36,988 bases of DNA from CAISIP01 sp031367285 (GCA_031367285.1 JANLPN010000382.1:1-36988); one strand, 5' to 3'; shown: positions 1-10,015, counted from the first letter of the stretch. A program made the numbers and translations. Notes: generated by a model not told the origin, from the sequence alone.

Positions 1-506
1 TGGCGTTCTTCGTCGAGCTCGCGCGCGCCGTAGGGGCAGGCCCAGGCGCAGTATTTGCAGCCGATGCATTTGTCGTAGTCCACCAGCACGATGCCGTCTT
101 CCTTGCGCTTGTAGCTGGCGCCGGTCGGGCACACCGGCACACAAGGCGGGTCTTCGCAATGCAGGCAGCTTTTTGGGAAGTGGATGGTCTCGGTTTGGGG
201 ATAACTGCCGGCCTCGTAGGTCTGCACGCGGTTGAAAAAGGTGCCGGTGGGGTTGGCGCCATACGCCTGCAGGTCGGCCAGCGGGCCGGCGCTGCCGGAG
301 GTGTTCCATTGTTTGCACGACGTGACGCAGGCATGGCAGCCCACACACACGTTCAGGTCTATCACCAGCGCCAGCTGCTTGGCCAAGGTTTCGCCTGGCT
401 GGGCGCGTTTGCTGCCTTGCGGCTTGGCGGCGGGCGCGGGCGCAACAGGTGCCGGCGCCTCGGCCACCACGTTGGACTTGAGTATGTCTTTGAGCCAGCT
501 CATCAT
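1..506 (-). CDS. soeB: 4Fe-4S ferredoxin subunit of a molybdoenzyme, SoeB-like (partial, runs off window)
   Basis: This is the electron-transfer subunit expected to carry electrons from the molybdenum subunit to a membrane quinone anchor. The visible 168 residues start MMSWLKDIL, have an Ala/Pro-rich stretch (about 15-30), then a C-x2-C-x2-C-x3-C cluster at residues 54, 57, 60 and 64, a second cluster around SCLHCEDPPC and a third at CIGCKYCAWAC. That is the pattern of DMSO-reductase-family ferredoxin subunits with several 4Fe-4S clusters. There is no twin-arginine signal, so it should stay cytoplasmic. The ATG at 506 overlaps the stop of the upstream catalytic gene as ATGA, implying translational coupling. 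The C-terminus and the expected membrane anchor (SoeC) lie beyond position 1. The family is certain; the Soe assignment rests on the catalytic partner. Confidence 0.85.
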   Translation of the reverse strand, partial: MMSWLKDILKSNVVAEAPAPVAPAPAAKPQGSKRAQPGETLAKQLALVIDLNVCVGCHACVTSCKQWNTSGSAGPLADLQAYGANPTGTFFNRVQTYEAGSYPQTETIHFPKSCLHCEDPPCVPVCPTGASYKRKEDGIVLVDYDKCIGCKYCAWACPYGARELDEER

Positions 507-3454
507 GGTTTGCGCCCCGCAAAATAGGTCAGCACTTTTTTCCCCGCCTTGCCCAGCACGCCCGGCGCGGCCGGTGTGCTCGCAATCTGCGGGAACGTCT
601 CTTCAGGTTCTTCCGGCTCGGCCGGCCGTATGCGCACACGCACGTCGTACCAGCCGGCCTGGCCGGTAATGGGGTCGGAGTTGCTGATGGTGGCGCCACC
701 CGGTCCTTTGCCGCTACCCAAAGGGAAAGGCAGCTCTTCGGTGATCAGGTGGTTCAGCAAAAAGCCCTTGCGCGCTTCATCCGCACCCGGCGCCAGTTGC
801 CAGGCGCCGTCGGCCTTGCCGATGGCGTTCCAGGTCCACACGGTGCCGGGCTCCACGGCCTCGCTGTAACGCAGCATGCAGCGCACCTTGCCCCACTGGC
901 TCTCCGCCCAGCACCAGCCACCGTCGGCGATGCCGGCGGCCTGCGCCGTGAGCGGGTTCACATGCAGGTAGTTGTGGCTGTGGATCTGGCGCAGCCAGGC
1001 GTTCTGCGAGTCCCACGAGTGGTACATGGCCATGGGCCGCTGCGTGATGGCGTTCAGCGGGTAGGCGGCCAGGTCGGTGGCGGCTTCTTCGAGCGGCGCG
1101 TACCAGAACGGCAGCGGGTCAAAGTAGGTGGCGATACGTTCGCGCAAAGCCTCGGGCGGTTGTCGGCCCCGGCTCTTGCCCTGTGCCGCCAGGCGAAAGC
1201 TCTGCAGCGTGTCGGAATACAGGGCCAGCTGCACCGGGTCGTTTTTCTGGCGCCAGCCCTTCTCCTTGGCAAAGTCCAGGTACTCGCGGTTCCAGTTGCG
1301 CATGTAGTGCATGGTCTCGGGCATGTGGTACTGGAATACGCAGTTGTTCTGCTCGTACATCTCCCACTGTTTGGGGTTGGGCTCGCCGCGCAGGTGCTGG
1401 TCGCCGTCCTTGCCGCGCCAGCCCATCAAAAAACCTATGCCGGGCTGGGGCTGGAAGTTGACGACAAAGTCCGGGTAACCGGTGAACTTGCGCCCGCCCT
1501 CGGGCGAGGTGAAGGCCGGGAATTTCAACCTCGAAGCCAACTCGATCAGCACCTCCTGGAACGGCTTGCATTGCCCGGTGGGTGGCAGCACCGGCACACG
1601 CACCGAGTCCACCGGCCCGTCGAACTCCGAGATGGGCCGGTCCAGCATGCCCATCACGTCGTGCCGCTCCAGGTAGGTGGTGTCGGGCAGCACCAGGTCG
1701 GCAAAGGCCACGGTTTCGCTCTGGAAGGCGTCGCACACCACCAAAAACGGGATCACGTAGTCGCCCGTGGCCTCGTCCCGGCGGTTCAGCATCTCGCGCA
1801 CGGCCATGGTGTTCATGCTGCTGTTCCAGGCCATGTTGGCCATAAAGATCATCAGCGTGTCGATACGGTAGGGGTCGCCCTTGGCCGCGTTGGTGATCAC
1901 GTTGTGCATCAGGCCGTGGGCCGACAGCGGGTGCTCCCAGCTGAAGGCGTGGTCTATGCGTATCGGCGAGCCGTCGGGGTTGATGGCCAGCTCTTCCGGG
2001 CTGGCCGGAAAGCCCAGCGGCGCGGCATTCAGCGGCGTGTTGGGCCGGATCATCTCGGGCGAATTAAAGGCGCGGTAGTTGGGCACGATGTGGCGCGGGT
2101 AGGGCGCCTTGTGCCGGAAGCCGCCCGGCGCGTCTATGGTGCCCAGCACACTCATCAGTATGGCCAGGGCACGCACGGTCTGGAAGCCGTTGGAGTGCGC
2201 GGCCAGGCCACGCATGGCGTGGAAGGCGACCGGGCGCGCCTGCGTGGTCGGGTGCTGTTTGCCCCAGGCATCGGTCCAGGGGATGGGCAGCTCGAAGGCT
2301 TGTTTGAGCGCCGTGTTGCCCATCTCGCGCGCGAGTTTGCGTATGCGCTCGGCCGGTATGCCGGTAATGGCCGCAGCCCACTCGGGTGTGCAGGTGGCCA
2401 CGCGTTCGCGCAGCAGCTGGAACGACGGCGCCACGCGGGTGCCGTCGGTCAGTGTGTACGTGCCGGCTAGCGCCGGGTCGCAGCCGTCGGCAATACCTTC
2501 CGGGTAGGCATTGCGCACCTTGCCGTGTGCCTTGTCCCACACCAGCTTGTTATGCGGGTTGCGGCCGTCGCCCGGTGGGCCTTTGACGGGATTGGGGTCG
2601 AAGGCGAACAGGCCCTGGCGTTCGCAGTCGTCCAGCACTACCAGTTGCGGCGCATTGGTATAACGCTTGAGGAAGCCATGGTCGATCAGGCCGCAGGTGA
2701 TCAGCTCATGCAGCAGCGCCATGAACAGCGCGCCATCGGTGCCGGGTTTGATGGGTATCCACTCGTCGGCAATCGCCGAGTAACCGGTGCGCACCGGGTT
2801 GATGGAGATAAAGCGCCCACCGGCCCGTTTGAACTTGCTGATGGCAATCTTCATCGGGTTGCTGTGGTGGTCTTCGGCCGTACCAATCATCACGAACAGC
2901 TTGGCACGCTCCAGGTCAGGCCCGCCAAATTCCCAGAAGCTGCCGCCTATGGTGTAGATCATGCCGGCCGCCATGTTGACCGAACAAAAGCCGCCGTGTG
3001 CCGCGTAGTTGGGCGTGCCGAACTGGCGCGCAAACAGGCCGGTCAGGGCCTGCATTTGGTCGCGGCCGGTGAACAACGCAAACTTCTTGGGGTCGGTCGC
3101 GCGGATTTTGCCGAGGCGCTCGGTCAGCATGTCGAAGGCCAGCTCCCAAGAGATAGGCTCAAACTCGCCCGTACCGCGTTCGCTGCCGGCCTTGCGCAGC
3201 AGCGGCTGCGTCAGCCGCGCCGGCGATAGCTGCTTCATGATGCCCGACGCGCCCTTGGCGCAGATCACGCCCTGGTTCAGCGGGTGCTTGGGGTTGCCGT
3301 CGATGTAGCGCAGCTCGCCATCGCGCAGATGCACCCGTATGCCGCAGCGGCAGGCGCACATGTAGCAGGTGGTGGTCTTGACTTCGGTGTTGGCCGTAGG
3401 CGTGGGCGAGGCCAGCGGGTCGTGCACTGGCTCGGCGGACAAAAACTTGAACAT
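503..3454 (-). CDS. soeA: Molybdopterin oxidoreductase, SoeA-like sulfite dehydrogenase catalytic subunit
   Basis: A 983-residue molybdopterin-guanine-dinucleotide enzyme of the DMSO reductase superfamily. In the SoeABC complex it oxidises sulfite to sulfate on the cytoplasmic side and passes electrons to the quinone pool. The N-terminus carries a 4Fe-4S motif with Cys30, Cys33, Cys37 and Cys65. The segment GGFCSVN places a likely Mo-ligating cysteine at about 157. The molybdopterin dinucleotide-binding domain is at the C-terminal end. No Tat signal is present, which fits cytoplasmic SoeA and argues against periplasmic thiosulfate, tetrathionate or polysulfide reductases. I chose ATG 3454 (MFKFLS); a TTG two codons upstream at 3460 is possible, and no strong Shine-Dalgarno decides between them. 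The ferredoxin gene follows with a 4-nt overlap. A diguanylate cyclase lies 35 nt upstream on the same strand. Substrate specificity is inferred from resemblance only. Confidence 0.8.
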   Translation of the reverse strand: MFKFLSAEPVHDPLASPTPTANTEVKTTTCYMCACRCGIRVHLRDGELRYIDGNPKHPLNQGVICAKGASGIMKQLSPARLTQPLLRKAGSERGTGEFEPISWELAFDMLTERLGKIRATDPKKFALFTGRDQMQALTGLFARQFGTPNYAAHGGFCSVNMAAGMIYTIGGSFWEFGGPDLERAKLFVMIGTAEDHHSNPMKIAISKFKRAGGRFISINPVRTGYSAIADEWIPIKPGTDGALFMALLHELITCGLIDHGFLKRYTNAPQLVVLDDCERQGLFAFDPNPVKGPPGDGRNPHNKLVWDKAHGKVRNAYPEGIADGCDPALAGTYTLTDGTRVAPSFQLLRERVATCTPEWAAAITGIPAERIRKLAREMGNTALKQAFELPIPWTDAWGKQHPTTQARPVAFHAMRGLAAHSNGFQTVRALAILMSVLGTIDAPGGFRHKAPYPRHIVPNYRAFNSPEMIRPNTPLNAAPLGFPASPEELAINPDGSPIRIDHAFSWEHPLSAHGLMHNVITNAAKGDPYRIDTLMIFMANMAWNSSMNTMAVREMLNRRDEATGDYVIPFLVVCDAFQSETVAFADLVLPDTTYLERHDVMGMLDRPISEFDGPVDSVRVPVLPPTGQCKPFQEVLIELASRLKFPAFTSPEGGRKFTGYPDFVVNFQPQPGIGFLMGWRGKDGDQHLRGEPNPKQWEMYEQNNCVFQYHMPETMHYMRNWNREYLDFAKEKGWRQKNDPVQLALYSDTLQSFRLAAQGKSRGRQPPEALRERIATYFDPLPFWYAPLEEAATDLAAYPLNAITQRPMAMYHSWDSQNAWLRQIHSHNYLHVNPLTAQAAGIADGGWCWAESQWGKVRCMLRYSEAVEPGTVWTWNAIGKADGAWQLAPGADEARKGFLLNHLITEELPFPLGSGKGPGGATISNSDPITGQAGWYDVRVRIRPAEPEEPEETFPQIASTPAAPGVLGKAGKKVLTYFAGRKP

Positions 3455-3489
3455 GGGCAACAGCCTACCATGGCTGTTTGGCGAATCGG

Positions 3490-5469
3490 CTACGCCAGCT
3501 CTTCCGCAAACACCGCAACGCAGTTGCGCCCGCGTGTCTTGGCGGCGTAACAGGCCTCGTCGGCGGCGCGCAGCACGTCAGCGGTGGTGGTGTAGCTTGC
3601 GTCTACCGCCACCAGGCCAATGCTGGCACCCACGCTGAAGGACCGGCCTTCCCAGGCCAGCCGGTAGCTGTCCACCGCAGCACGCAGCTTCTCGGCAATT
3701 TCGCGTGCCTGCGACAGTGGGCAGCGGCTCAGCAACACGGCAAACTCGTCGCCACCCAGCCGCGCCACGGTGTCGGACTTGCGCACCTGGGTTGCGAGTT
3801 GCTGCGCCACGTCGCGCAGCAGCGCGTCACCGGCCGCATGGCCGCCGGTGTCATTGACCTGCTTGAAGCGGTCCAGGTCGATAAACAGAGCGCAAAACGG
3901 CTCGGTCGCGGCGGCCAATGTGGCCTGGGTCAACAGGGACTCAAAAGCCGGACGGTTGGCCAGCCCGGTCAACGCGTCATGGCTTGACTTCCAGGTAAGC
4001 TGCTCACGCTGCGCGCGCACCTCGGACACATCTTCAATGGTCCAGATCGTGCCTTTGGAGCGGTCGCCCGGCACCACCGCGCGGCCCCGCATGTGGGCCC
4101 AGAACGCCTCGCCGCTTGTCCGCACCAGCTCCACCTCGCCGTCAAACGAGCCTTGCGCCATGAACTCCGGCAGTGCCCGCGCCGACAGGGCCGCGTAGGC
4201 TTCGTCCGATGCGTAGATCATCCTTGTCGGCTGGCCCAGCGCCTGCTGCTTGTCGCAGCGAAAGATATGGCAAAACTGCCGGCTTACCAGTTCGAAATTG
4301 CCGTTGCGGGTGAGTGCGATGCCGGCTTCGGCATAGTCCAGCACGGCTTCCAGCTGTTGCAGCAGTGCCTGGGTTTCGCCCTGTTTGCGCTGGCGTTGTG
4401 CAACCACCTGCTGGAACGCCCGCGACAGATCGCCCAGCTCGCCGGGTTCGGTTGGCCAGGGCTCGCTGGATGGCCCATCGTGCGTCAGCAATTTTTCAGC
4501 GCGCAGCCGCAACACCGAAATGGGTCGCGTCAGGAACCAGGCGGCCAAACCGGCCAGCAAAGCCGCCACACATCCCGCGCCCAGGGCCACCAGCCAGGCC
4601 GTTTGCTGGGCCGCAACCAGCGGCTTCAACGCCGCGGACTGCGGCGTCACTCGCACCAGCGCCCAGTCCGAGCCGGCAATGCCAGCCATCGACACCAGGT
4701 AAGCGCCGGACAAGGTGGCGGTTCCGTCGGTGTTGATGGGGCTGCCCGACCCGTGCCATTGCCGGAACACGTCGGCCAGGCCCGGCTCGTCGGCCGCACG
4801 GCCCATGACCCGCGCCGGGTCGGGGTGCGCCAGCAAAAGGCCAGCGCGGTCCATCACCATGCTGCGCGATCCGTCGTGGCGGTCGGCGCCGCCCAGGTCC
4901 GAGAACAGTCGCGCCGAGGCCAGGTTGAGCGAACCGGCGATGACGCCCAGCGGCGTTCCGTCAGGCGCGCGCGGGGCCATCGCAATCAGAATGAGCGGAG
5001 TTTTGGTGACGCGACCGAGTATCGGGTCCGACACCACGGGCTGGTCGGTCTTCACCGCGCGCCGAAAATACTCACGGTCGGCGATATTGGGCAATTCGGA
5101 GGTAGGTTCGCCGTTCACCAGGCGCACCAGCAATGCGCCGTCGAGCCGGGCGGCAATCACACTGTCAAACAGTGCGCTGATGGCCGGTTTGTCCATCAGG
5201 TAACGAACCGCCAGTTCGGCGTCCTGCCACAGCCCGGTCGGGGCCTTGCGCACCACGGCGGAAAGCGTGAGTTGCAGGGTGTCGAGCTTGTTGGCCAGCA
5301 GGGCGGCCGTGCCTTCCTGTGCATCGGCTTCCTTCGCCAGCAACAAATTTTCGATGTTGGTGCGGGTGGTGGTCAGCAACAGTTCGGCGGTGCCTAGCGC
5401 GGACAACACACCCGTAACTACCGCCAGCGCGACGATCTTGAACTTGAGGGTGCGAAGCCAGTGTGGCAT
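3490..5469 (-). CDS. Membrane-bound diguanylate cyclase (Cache-HAMP-PAS-GGDEF)
   Basis: Predicted to make cyclic di-GMP from two GTP at the inner membrane in response to an extracytoplasmic signal. A first membrane helix lies near residues 9-30, then a periplasmic Cache-like sensor (about 35-290), a second helix (about 295-320), a HAMP segment (RPISVLRLRA onward), a PAS domain (about 380-490) and a C-terminal GGDEF domain. The GGDEF signature is intact at residues 572-576, and an RxxD inhibitory site (RKSD) sits five residues before it, so the enzyme should be active and product-inhibited. There is no EAL domain. I start it at ATG 5469 (MPHWLRTLK), 659 residues, because that puts the first helix right after a short basic N-terminus; the open frame extends further upstream without family support. 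It is divergent from the sensor kinase at 5592 and 35 nt upstream of the SoeA-like gene. Confidence 0.93.
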   Translation of the reverse strand: MPHWLRTLKFKIVALAVVTGVLSALGTAELLLTTTRTNIENLLLAKEADAQEGTAALLANKLDTLQLTLSAVVRKAPTGLWQDAELAVRYLMDKPAISALFDSVIAARLDGALLVRLVNGEPTSELPNIADREYFRRAVKTDQPVVSDPILGRVTKTPLILIAMAPRAPDGTPLGVIAGSLNLASARLFSDLGGADRHDGSRSMVMDRAGLLLAHPDPARVMGRAADEPGLADVFRQWHGSGSPINTDGTATLSGAYLVSMAGIAGSDWALVRVTPQSAALKPLVAAQQTAWLVALGAGCVAALLAGLAAWFLTRPISVLRLRAEKLLTHDGPSSEPWPTEPGELGDLSRAFQQVVAQRQRKQGETQALLQQLEAVLDYAEAGIALTRNGNFELVSRQFCHIFRCDKQQALGQPTRMIYASDEAYAALSARALPEFMAQGSFDGEVELVRTSGEAFWAHMRGRAVVPGDRSKGTIWTIEDVSEVRAQREQLTWKSSHDALTGLANRPAFESLLTQATLAAATEPFCALFIDLDRFKQVNDTGGHAAGDALLRDVAQQLATQVRKSDTVARLGGDEFAVLLSRCPLSQAREIAEKLRAAVDSYRLAWEGRSFSVGASIGLVAVDASYTTTADVLRAADEACYAAKTRGRNCVAVFAEELA

Positions 5470-5591
5470 AGGACGGGGCACTCGGGCAACATGACCCAGA
5501 GCACGCCGCCACGATACCACGCAAGGCAGAAATACCCATTGTTACAACAGTCGTTTAGGCAAGCCGGGCGCGACAGGTCTAGTATCCTGCC
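5470..5591. promoter_or_regulatory. Divergent intergenic region between cyclase and hybrid kinase
   Basis: A 122-bp region separates two divergent signalling genes and must hold both promoters. It contains a perfect short palindrome TTGTTACAA at 5539-5547. A TAGTAT hexamer at 5580-5585 lies only six bases before the kinase ATG, and no Shine-Dalgarno is visible, so a leaderless or very short-leader kinase message is possible. No convincing -35/-10 pair could be assigned. Confidence 0.3.
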
Positions 5592-8500
5592 ATGGGCGGT
5601 TCGACGGAAGTTTCGCAAGGCAGTCGCAGGTACCTGGAGTGGTGCTTGCTGGGCCTGGTATTGCTTCTTCTGGCGGCCTTCCTCGGCTACACCTACGCCG
5701 CCGAGTCCGAGCGCGGCATCGCAGCCGAGCAGGGCCGCTTGCGCGTACAGGTTGATATCGTGGCGGACGACATGGAGCGCAGCCTGACCGCCACCAACCA
5801 GGCGCTTGAAGGTGTGATCCGCGACCATCTGGCGGCCGGTGCGCGCGTGGGTGAGCCGAAAGATGTATCGCGCCGCCTGCGCGCCTTGGTGGAGGCGATG
5901 GAGGGTGTGCGCGGCATGGGTGTGTATGACCGCAACGGCACCATGGTGGCCTCCAACCGTGACGACCTGTTGGGCCGGGACTTCAGTGGCCGCGACTATT
6001 TCAAGACGGTGCGCGACAAACCTGACGCGGGCACGCTGTACCTGTCGGCGCCATTCAAATCCGTTAACGCGGACCTGGTCAGCACCGTAGGGCGCATGGT
6101 GCCGGGCGTGGATGGCGCCTTCGATGGCGTCATTGTGGCCACGCTCGATCCGCGCTATTTCACCGGGGTGTTGCGTCCGATTGTGTACGCGCCCGACGTC
6201 TGGTCGTTCGTGGTGCATGGCGACGGCGTACAACTGCTGAATTACCCGTCCATCCCGGGCATAGACGGAACCGACCTGAACCGTCCCGGGACCTTTTTCC
6301 GGCGCCACCGGGACTCGGGCCAAAGGGCCAGCCTGCTGAGCGGTACCGTGTACACCACGGGGCAGCAAAGAATGATGGCCCTGCGCAGCGTGCAGCCTGC
6401 GCGGCTGTACATGGACAAGGCGCTGGTGGTGGGAGTCAGTCGCGAGCTGGGCGCGATCATGCAGCCGTTGGAGCGCCAGCGGGCGACGTTTTTTCTGTTT
6501 TTTGCCGTCTTCGCATCGTTGAGTTGTGCCAGCCTGTACTGGGTACAAACGCGCCGCCAGCGCGTCGAAGCCCTGACGCACGAGAGTAATCGGGTGCGGC
6601 TGGACGCCGCCGAGCGGGTGCGGCTGGCGCTGCGCGGCGCCAACCTCGGACTGTGGGAGATACGCCTGCCCGGCGGGCAATGGTTGTGTGACGAAGCCAT
6701 GTGCGCGATGGTCGGCAGCACGATGCAGGACCTCGATGGAAGCCCGGAACGCTGGCGCTCGCGGATGCATCCGCAAGACCGGGAGGCGTCCGCCCGGATG
6801 TTCCGCGCTTGCGTGGACGGTACCGTTCCGTTCTACGACTTTTCCTACCGCATTCAGCACAGCGACGGCCACTGGGTGTGGGTGCTGGCGCGGGCGCAAG
6901 TGGTGGAACGCGATGCACTGGGCAACGCGCTGCGGGTGATGGGCACCACGATGGACATCTCCGCGGCCAAGGAAGCCGAGGCCCAGGTGGTGCAGGCGCG
7001 CAACGAATTGCAGGCGGTGTTCGAGAATATGGGTGAAGCGGTGCTGGTGTTTGACAAGCAGCATAAGCTGGTACGCGTCAACCGCGCGGGCAGAAGCGTG
7101 CACGGCCTGTTTGATCCGGATATGCCGGTCGAAGACGTGCGGTCGGGACTCGAAGTGCTGCTACCCAATGGCGATCTGCTGGCGCGCGACCAATGGCCGA
7201 GCATGCGCGCCGTGCGTGGCGACTTTGTGCACGACTATGAAGTGCAACTGCGCAGGGTGGATAACGGAAAGTCCGTCTTTGTCGAATCCAGCACGGCCCC
7301 TATTCCGGGTGATGCCGGGCTGTCGGGGCTCGTCATTCACACCTACCGCGACGTGACCGAGCGGCGCATGGCGGTTGCGCTGCGGCAAAGTGAAGCGCGT
7401 TTCCGGACCCTGATTGAAGACGCGCCGCTGGCGATTGCGATGTTGCGTGCCGGCCGCTTCGTTTATTCCAACCCGCGTTACCGCGCCCTGCACGGGTACG
7501 CTCGGGGCGACGACCTGGCCGGCCTGGCATGGAGCACGATGCTGGCGCCCGAGTCGCGCGCCACCCTGCAGGCGCAACAGGACTTGATCGCGGCCGATTC
7601 GCCGCTGGAGCAGTCGTTCGAGGCCATCGGTCTGGGCAAGGCCGGAGCCGTGGTACCGGTGTACAAAACCACTGCGCGGGTGGAACTGGCCGACGGGCCG
7701 GCCACACTGGTTTTTGCACAGGATATTTCAGCCCAGAAACTGGCCGAGGCGTCGATACGGCATGCGCTGGACGCCGCCGAGCGTGCCAACCGTGGCAAAG
7801 CCGAATTCCTGGCCAATATGAGCCATGAAATACGCACGCCGCTGAATGTGGTTCTGGGCCTGGCCTACTTGCTGGAGAAGTTGCATCTGGGCCGCGACGC
7901 CCACGACATGGTGCGGAAAATCCGCGCGTCCGGTCGCAGCCTGCTGGGCATCATCAACGACATTCTGGATTTTTCCAAGATCGAAGCCGGGCGGATGGAC
8001 CTTGAACACGCGCCGTTTCGCCTGAACGACGTGATTGAAAACGTGGCCAACACCATGGGCATGGCGGCCGGTGACAAAAACATCGAACTGATTGTGCAGC
8101 CCCTGCCAGCCGGTGTTGGCGCTTTTGTGGGTGACGCCTTGCGGCTGGAGCAGGTGTTGGTCAACCTGACCGGCAATGCGATCAAGTTCACCGGGGTTGG
8201 CCAGGTGGTGCTGAAGGTGGAACTGCTCGAGCCGCGCGGTGAACGCATGCTGCTGCGCTTCTCCGTCAAGGACACCGGTATCGGGATAGCACCGGAATTG
8301 CAGCAGGACGTATTTGCGGCGTTTTCCCAGGCCGACTCCTCCACCACGCGCCGCTTTGGCGGTACCGGCCTGGGCCTGACGATTTGCCGCCAGATGGTGG
8401 CGTTGATGGGAGGCGAGATTGGCCTCACCAGTGCCGTGGGCAAAGGCAGTGAGTTCTGGTTCACGGTTGAATTGCAGAGCTACGCCAATGGAGGTTTTTC

Positions 8501-10013
8501 GTCGCCCGACATGGTCCAGATAAATGCGCTGGTGGCGGACGACAGCAGTATTGCCCGCGAGGCCGTGGCGGCCACCGCGCGCGGCCTGGGCTGGTCTATC
8601 GAAACGGTGGATTCGGGCGAGGCGGCCGTGGCGCAGGTGCTGCATCGCCTGGAAGGACGCTTGCCCGACGTGGTGGTGCTGGACTGGAAAATGCCCGGCA
8701 TGGACGGCCTGGCCGCGGCGCGTGCAATCCGGGCCGCCGCCCCACGCGACATTTGCCCGATCGTCATCATGGCCACCGCTTATTCGCTTTCCGCCTTGGC
8801 CAACGAAGCGGGCGTTGATCTGGTGGATGCGGTTTTGAGCAAGCCGGTCACCACGTCGGCCTTGTACAACGCGGTAGTCGAGGCGCGGCGCCATCGCGCG
8901 GCCACCACGCAGGCACCCGAACTGGTGGGTGATGCGGGAAGCCGGGAATTGTTGGGCCTGCGCTTGCTGGTGGTGGATGACAGCGAGATAAATTGCGAAG
9001 TGGCCAAACGTATTCTGGAGGAACATGGCGCCAGCGTGAGCCTGGCCTTTGATGGCGGCGCCGCGATCGACTGGTTGCTGGCGCATCCCGACGAGGTGGA
9101 CCTGGTCTTGCTGGACGTGCAGATGCCGGTGCTCGACGGCATTGAGGTCACACGCCGGCTGCGGGCCCTGCCGCAATTCCAGACCCTGCCCATCGTGGCG
9201 CTCACGGCAGGCGCCTTCAAGTCGCAACAGGACGCGGCACGCGAGGCCGGCATGACCGAGTTTGTCGGCAAGCCCTTCGACGTGCCGCTCACGGTGGCGC
9301 TGATCTGGCGCCTCACGCGCCAGTGGCCACAACCGGCCCTGGTGCCCGGCCCGGCCCAGCCGCAATCGCGCCCGCCGCACAGCAGCGGCACCGCGACCGG
9401 TGCGCGGCAACTGGTGCTCGACGCCACTCAGGGCCTGGGCATCTGGGGCAATGCGGCCACCTACCGCGAGTACCTGAAGCGTTTCGTGGCGTCGTATGGC
9501 GATGCCGCCGCAACCCTCGCCGGCAATATCGCAAGCGGTGACAGCGCGGCGGCGCGCGCCCTGGCCCACAAGCTGGCCGGTGTTGCCGCCAACATGGCCT
9601 TGCCTGAGACCGGCCGGCTGGCGTCTGAGGCGGAGCGCCTGCTCGTCGAAGGCCGCGACACCACGGCCGTGGTGGCGCGGCTGGAAATCGCATTGCGGGA
9701 AGCTTGCGCGTCGATAGGGCGTTTTACCCTGGCTGCGGATGCAAGCGCGGAAGACATGCAGGAGGCCGGGTCGGAGCCGGCGCTGGACGCCCAGGCCGGC
9801 GTGCAGGTGCAGACGCTGCTGGTCGAGTTGTTGCGGGCACTGGACGCGGACAGCCCGATACCGGTTGAACCGGTTGTTGCTAAACTGGCCGAGCTGTTGC
9901 CGGTATCCAGGCTGGCGGCTATCCGGAGCTGCTTGCGCCGCTTCGACTTCCGGGGTGCGGAGGCCTGTGTGGTGGAACTGGGAGGCGCGCTGGGAATGCA
10001 GATAGGGAGATAA
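5592..10013 (+). CDS. Hybrid sensor histidine kinase (Cache-PAS3-HK-REC2-Hpt)
   Basis: A 1473-residue membrane sensor that would autophosphorylate and run an internal phosphorelay. Membrane helix one is near residues 15-35, followed by a periplasmic double-Cache-like region to about 300 and a second helix near 300-320. Three PAS domains follow (roughly 343-460, 472-595 and 598-718). The HisKA box NMSHEIRTPLN places the phosphorylated His at 745, and the HATPase domain has DTGIGI and GTGLGL boxes. Two receivers follow with phosphoacceptors Asp1031 and Asp1175; both keep the acidic pair and the conserved Lys, so neither is degenerate. A C-terminal Hpt domain has its His at 1326 (AHKLAG). The architecture is BarA/ArcB-like but no specific orthologue is claimed. 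The HD-GYP gene starts 2 nt downstream behind GGGAGATAAGA, so it is probably co-translated and a natural output. The start at 5592 lacks a visible Shine-Dalgarno. Confidence 0.93.
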   Translation: MGGSTEVSQGSRRYLEWCLLGLVLLLLAAFLGYTYAAESERGIAAEQGRLRVQVDIVADDMERSLTATNQALEGVIRDHLAAGARVGEPKDVSRRLRALVEAMEGVRGMGVYDRNGTMVASNRDDLLGRDFSGRDYFKTVRDKPDAGTLYLSAPFKSVNADLVSTVGRMVPGVDGAFDGVIVATLDPRYFTGVLRPIVYAPDVWSFVVHGDGVQLLNYPSIPGIDGTDLNRPGTFFRRHRDSGQRASLLSGTVYTTGQQRMMALRSVQPARLYMDKALVVGVSRELGAIMQPLERQRATFFLFFAVFASLSCASLYWVQTRRQRVEALTHESNRVRLDAAERVRLALRGANLGLWEIRLPGGQWLCDEAMCAMVGSTMQDLDGSPERWRSRMHPQDREASARMFRACVDGTVPFYDFSYRIQHSDGHWVWVLARAQVVERDALGNALRVMGTTMDISAAKEAEAQVVQARNELQAVFENMGEAVLVFDKQHKLVRVNRAGRSVHGLFDPDMPVEDVRSGLEVLLPNGDLLARDQWPSMRAVRGDFVHDYEVQLRRVDNGKSVFVESSTAPIPGDAGLSGLVIHTYRDVTERRMAVALRQSEARFRTLIEDAPLAIAMLRAGRFVYSNPRYRALHGYARGDDLAGLAWSTMLAPESRATLQAQQDLIAADSPLEQSFEAIGLGKAGAVVPVYKTTARVELADGPATLVFAQDISAQKLAEASIRHALDAAERANRGKAEFLANMSHEIRTPLNVVLGLAYLLEKLHLGRDAHDMVRKIRASGRSLLGIINDILDFSKIEAGRMDLEHAPFRLNDVIENVANTMGMAAGDKNIELIVQPLPAGVGAFVGDALRLEQVLVNLTGNAIKFTGVGQVVLKVELLEPRGERMLLRFSVKDTGIGIAPELQQDVFAAFSQADSSTTRRFGGTGLGLTICRQMVALMGGEIGLTSAVGKGSEFWFTVELQSYANGGFSSPDMVQINALVADDSSIAREAVAATARGLGWSIETVDSGEAAVAQVLHRLEGRLPDVVVLDWKMPGMDGLAAARAIRAAAPRDICPIVIMATAYSLSALANEAGVDLVDAVLSKPVTTSALYNAVVEARRHRAATTQAPELVGDAGSRELLGLRLLVVDDSEINCEVAKRILEEHGASVSLAFDGGAAIDWLLAHPDEVDLVLLDVQMPVLDGIEVTRRLRALPQFQTLPIVALTAGAFKSQQDAAREAGMTEFVGKPFDVPLTVALIWRLTRQWPQPALVPGPAQPQSRPPHSSGTATGARQLVLDATQGLGIWGNAATYREYLKRFVASYGDAAATLAGNIASGDSAAARALAHKLAGVAANMALPETGRLASEAERLLVEGRDTTAVVARLEIALREACASIGRFTLAADASAEDMQEAGSEPALDAQAGVQVQTLLVELLRALDADSPIPVEPVVAKLAELLPVSRLAAIRSCLRRFDFRGAEACVVELGGALGMQIGR

Positions 10014-10015
10014 GA

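Noticed and set aside
749..2470. 573-codon open frame antisense to the SoeA-like gene
   Set aside because: Low-complexity composition and no motif; the opposite strand has a clear molybdoenzyme with catalytic residues.
503..3454. Periplasmic thiosulfate, tetrathionate or polysulfide reductase
   Set aside because: No twin-arginine signal on either subunit and the Cys-ligand region fits SoeA better, though the assignment is not proven.
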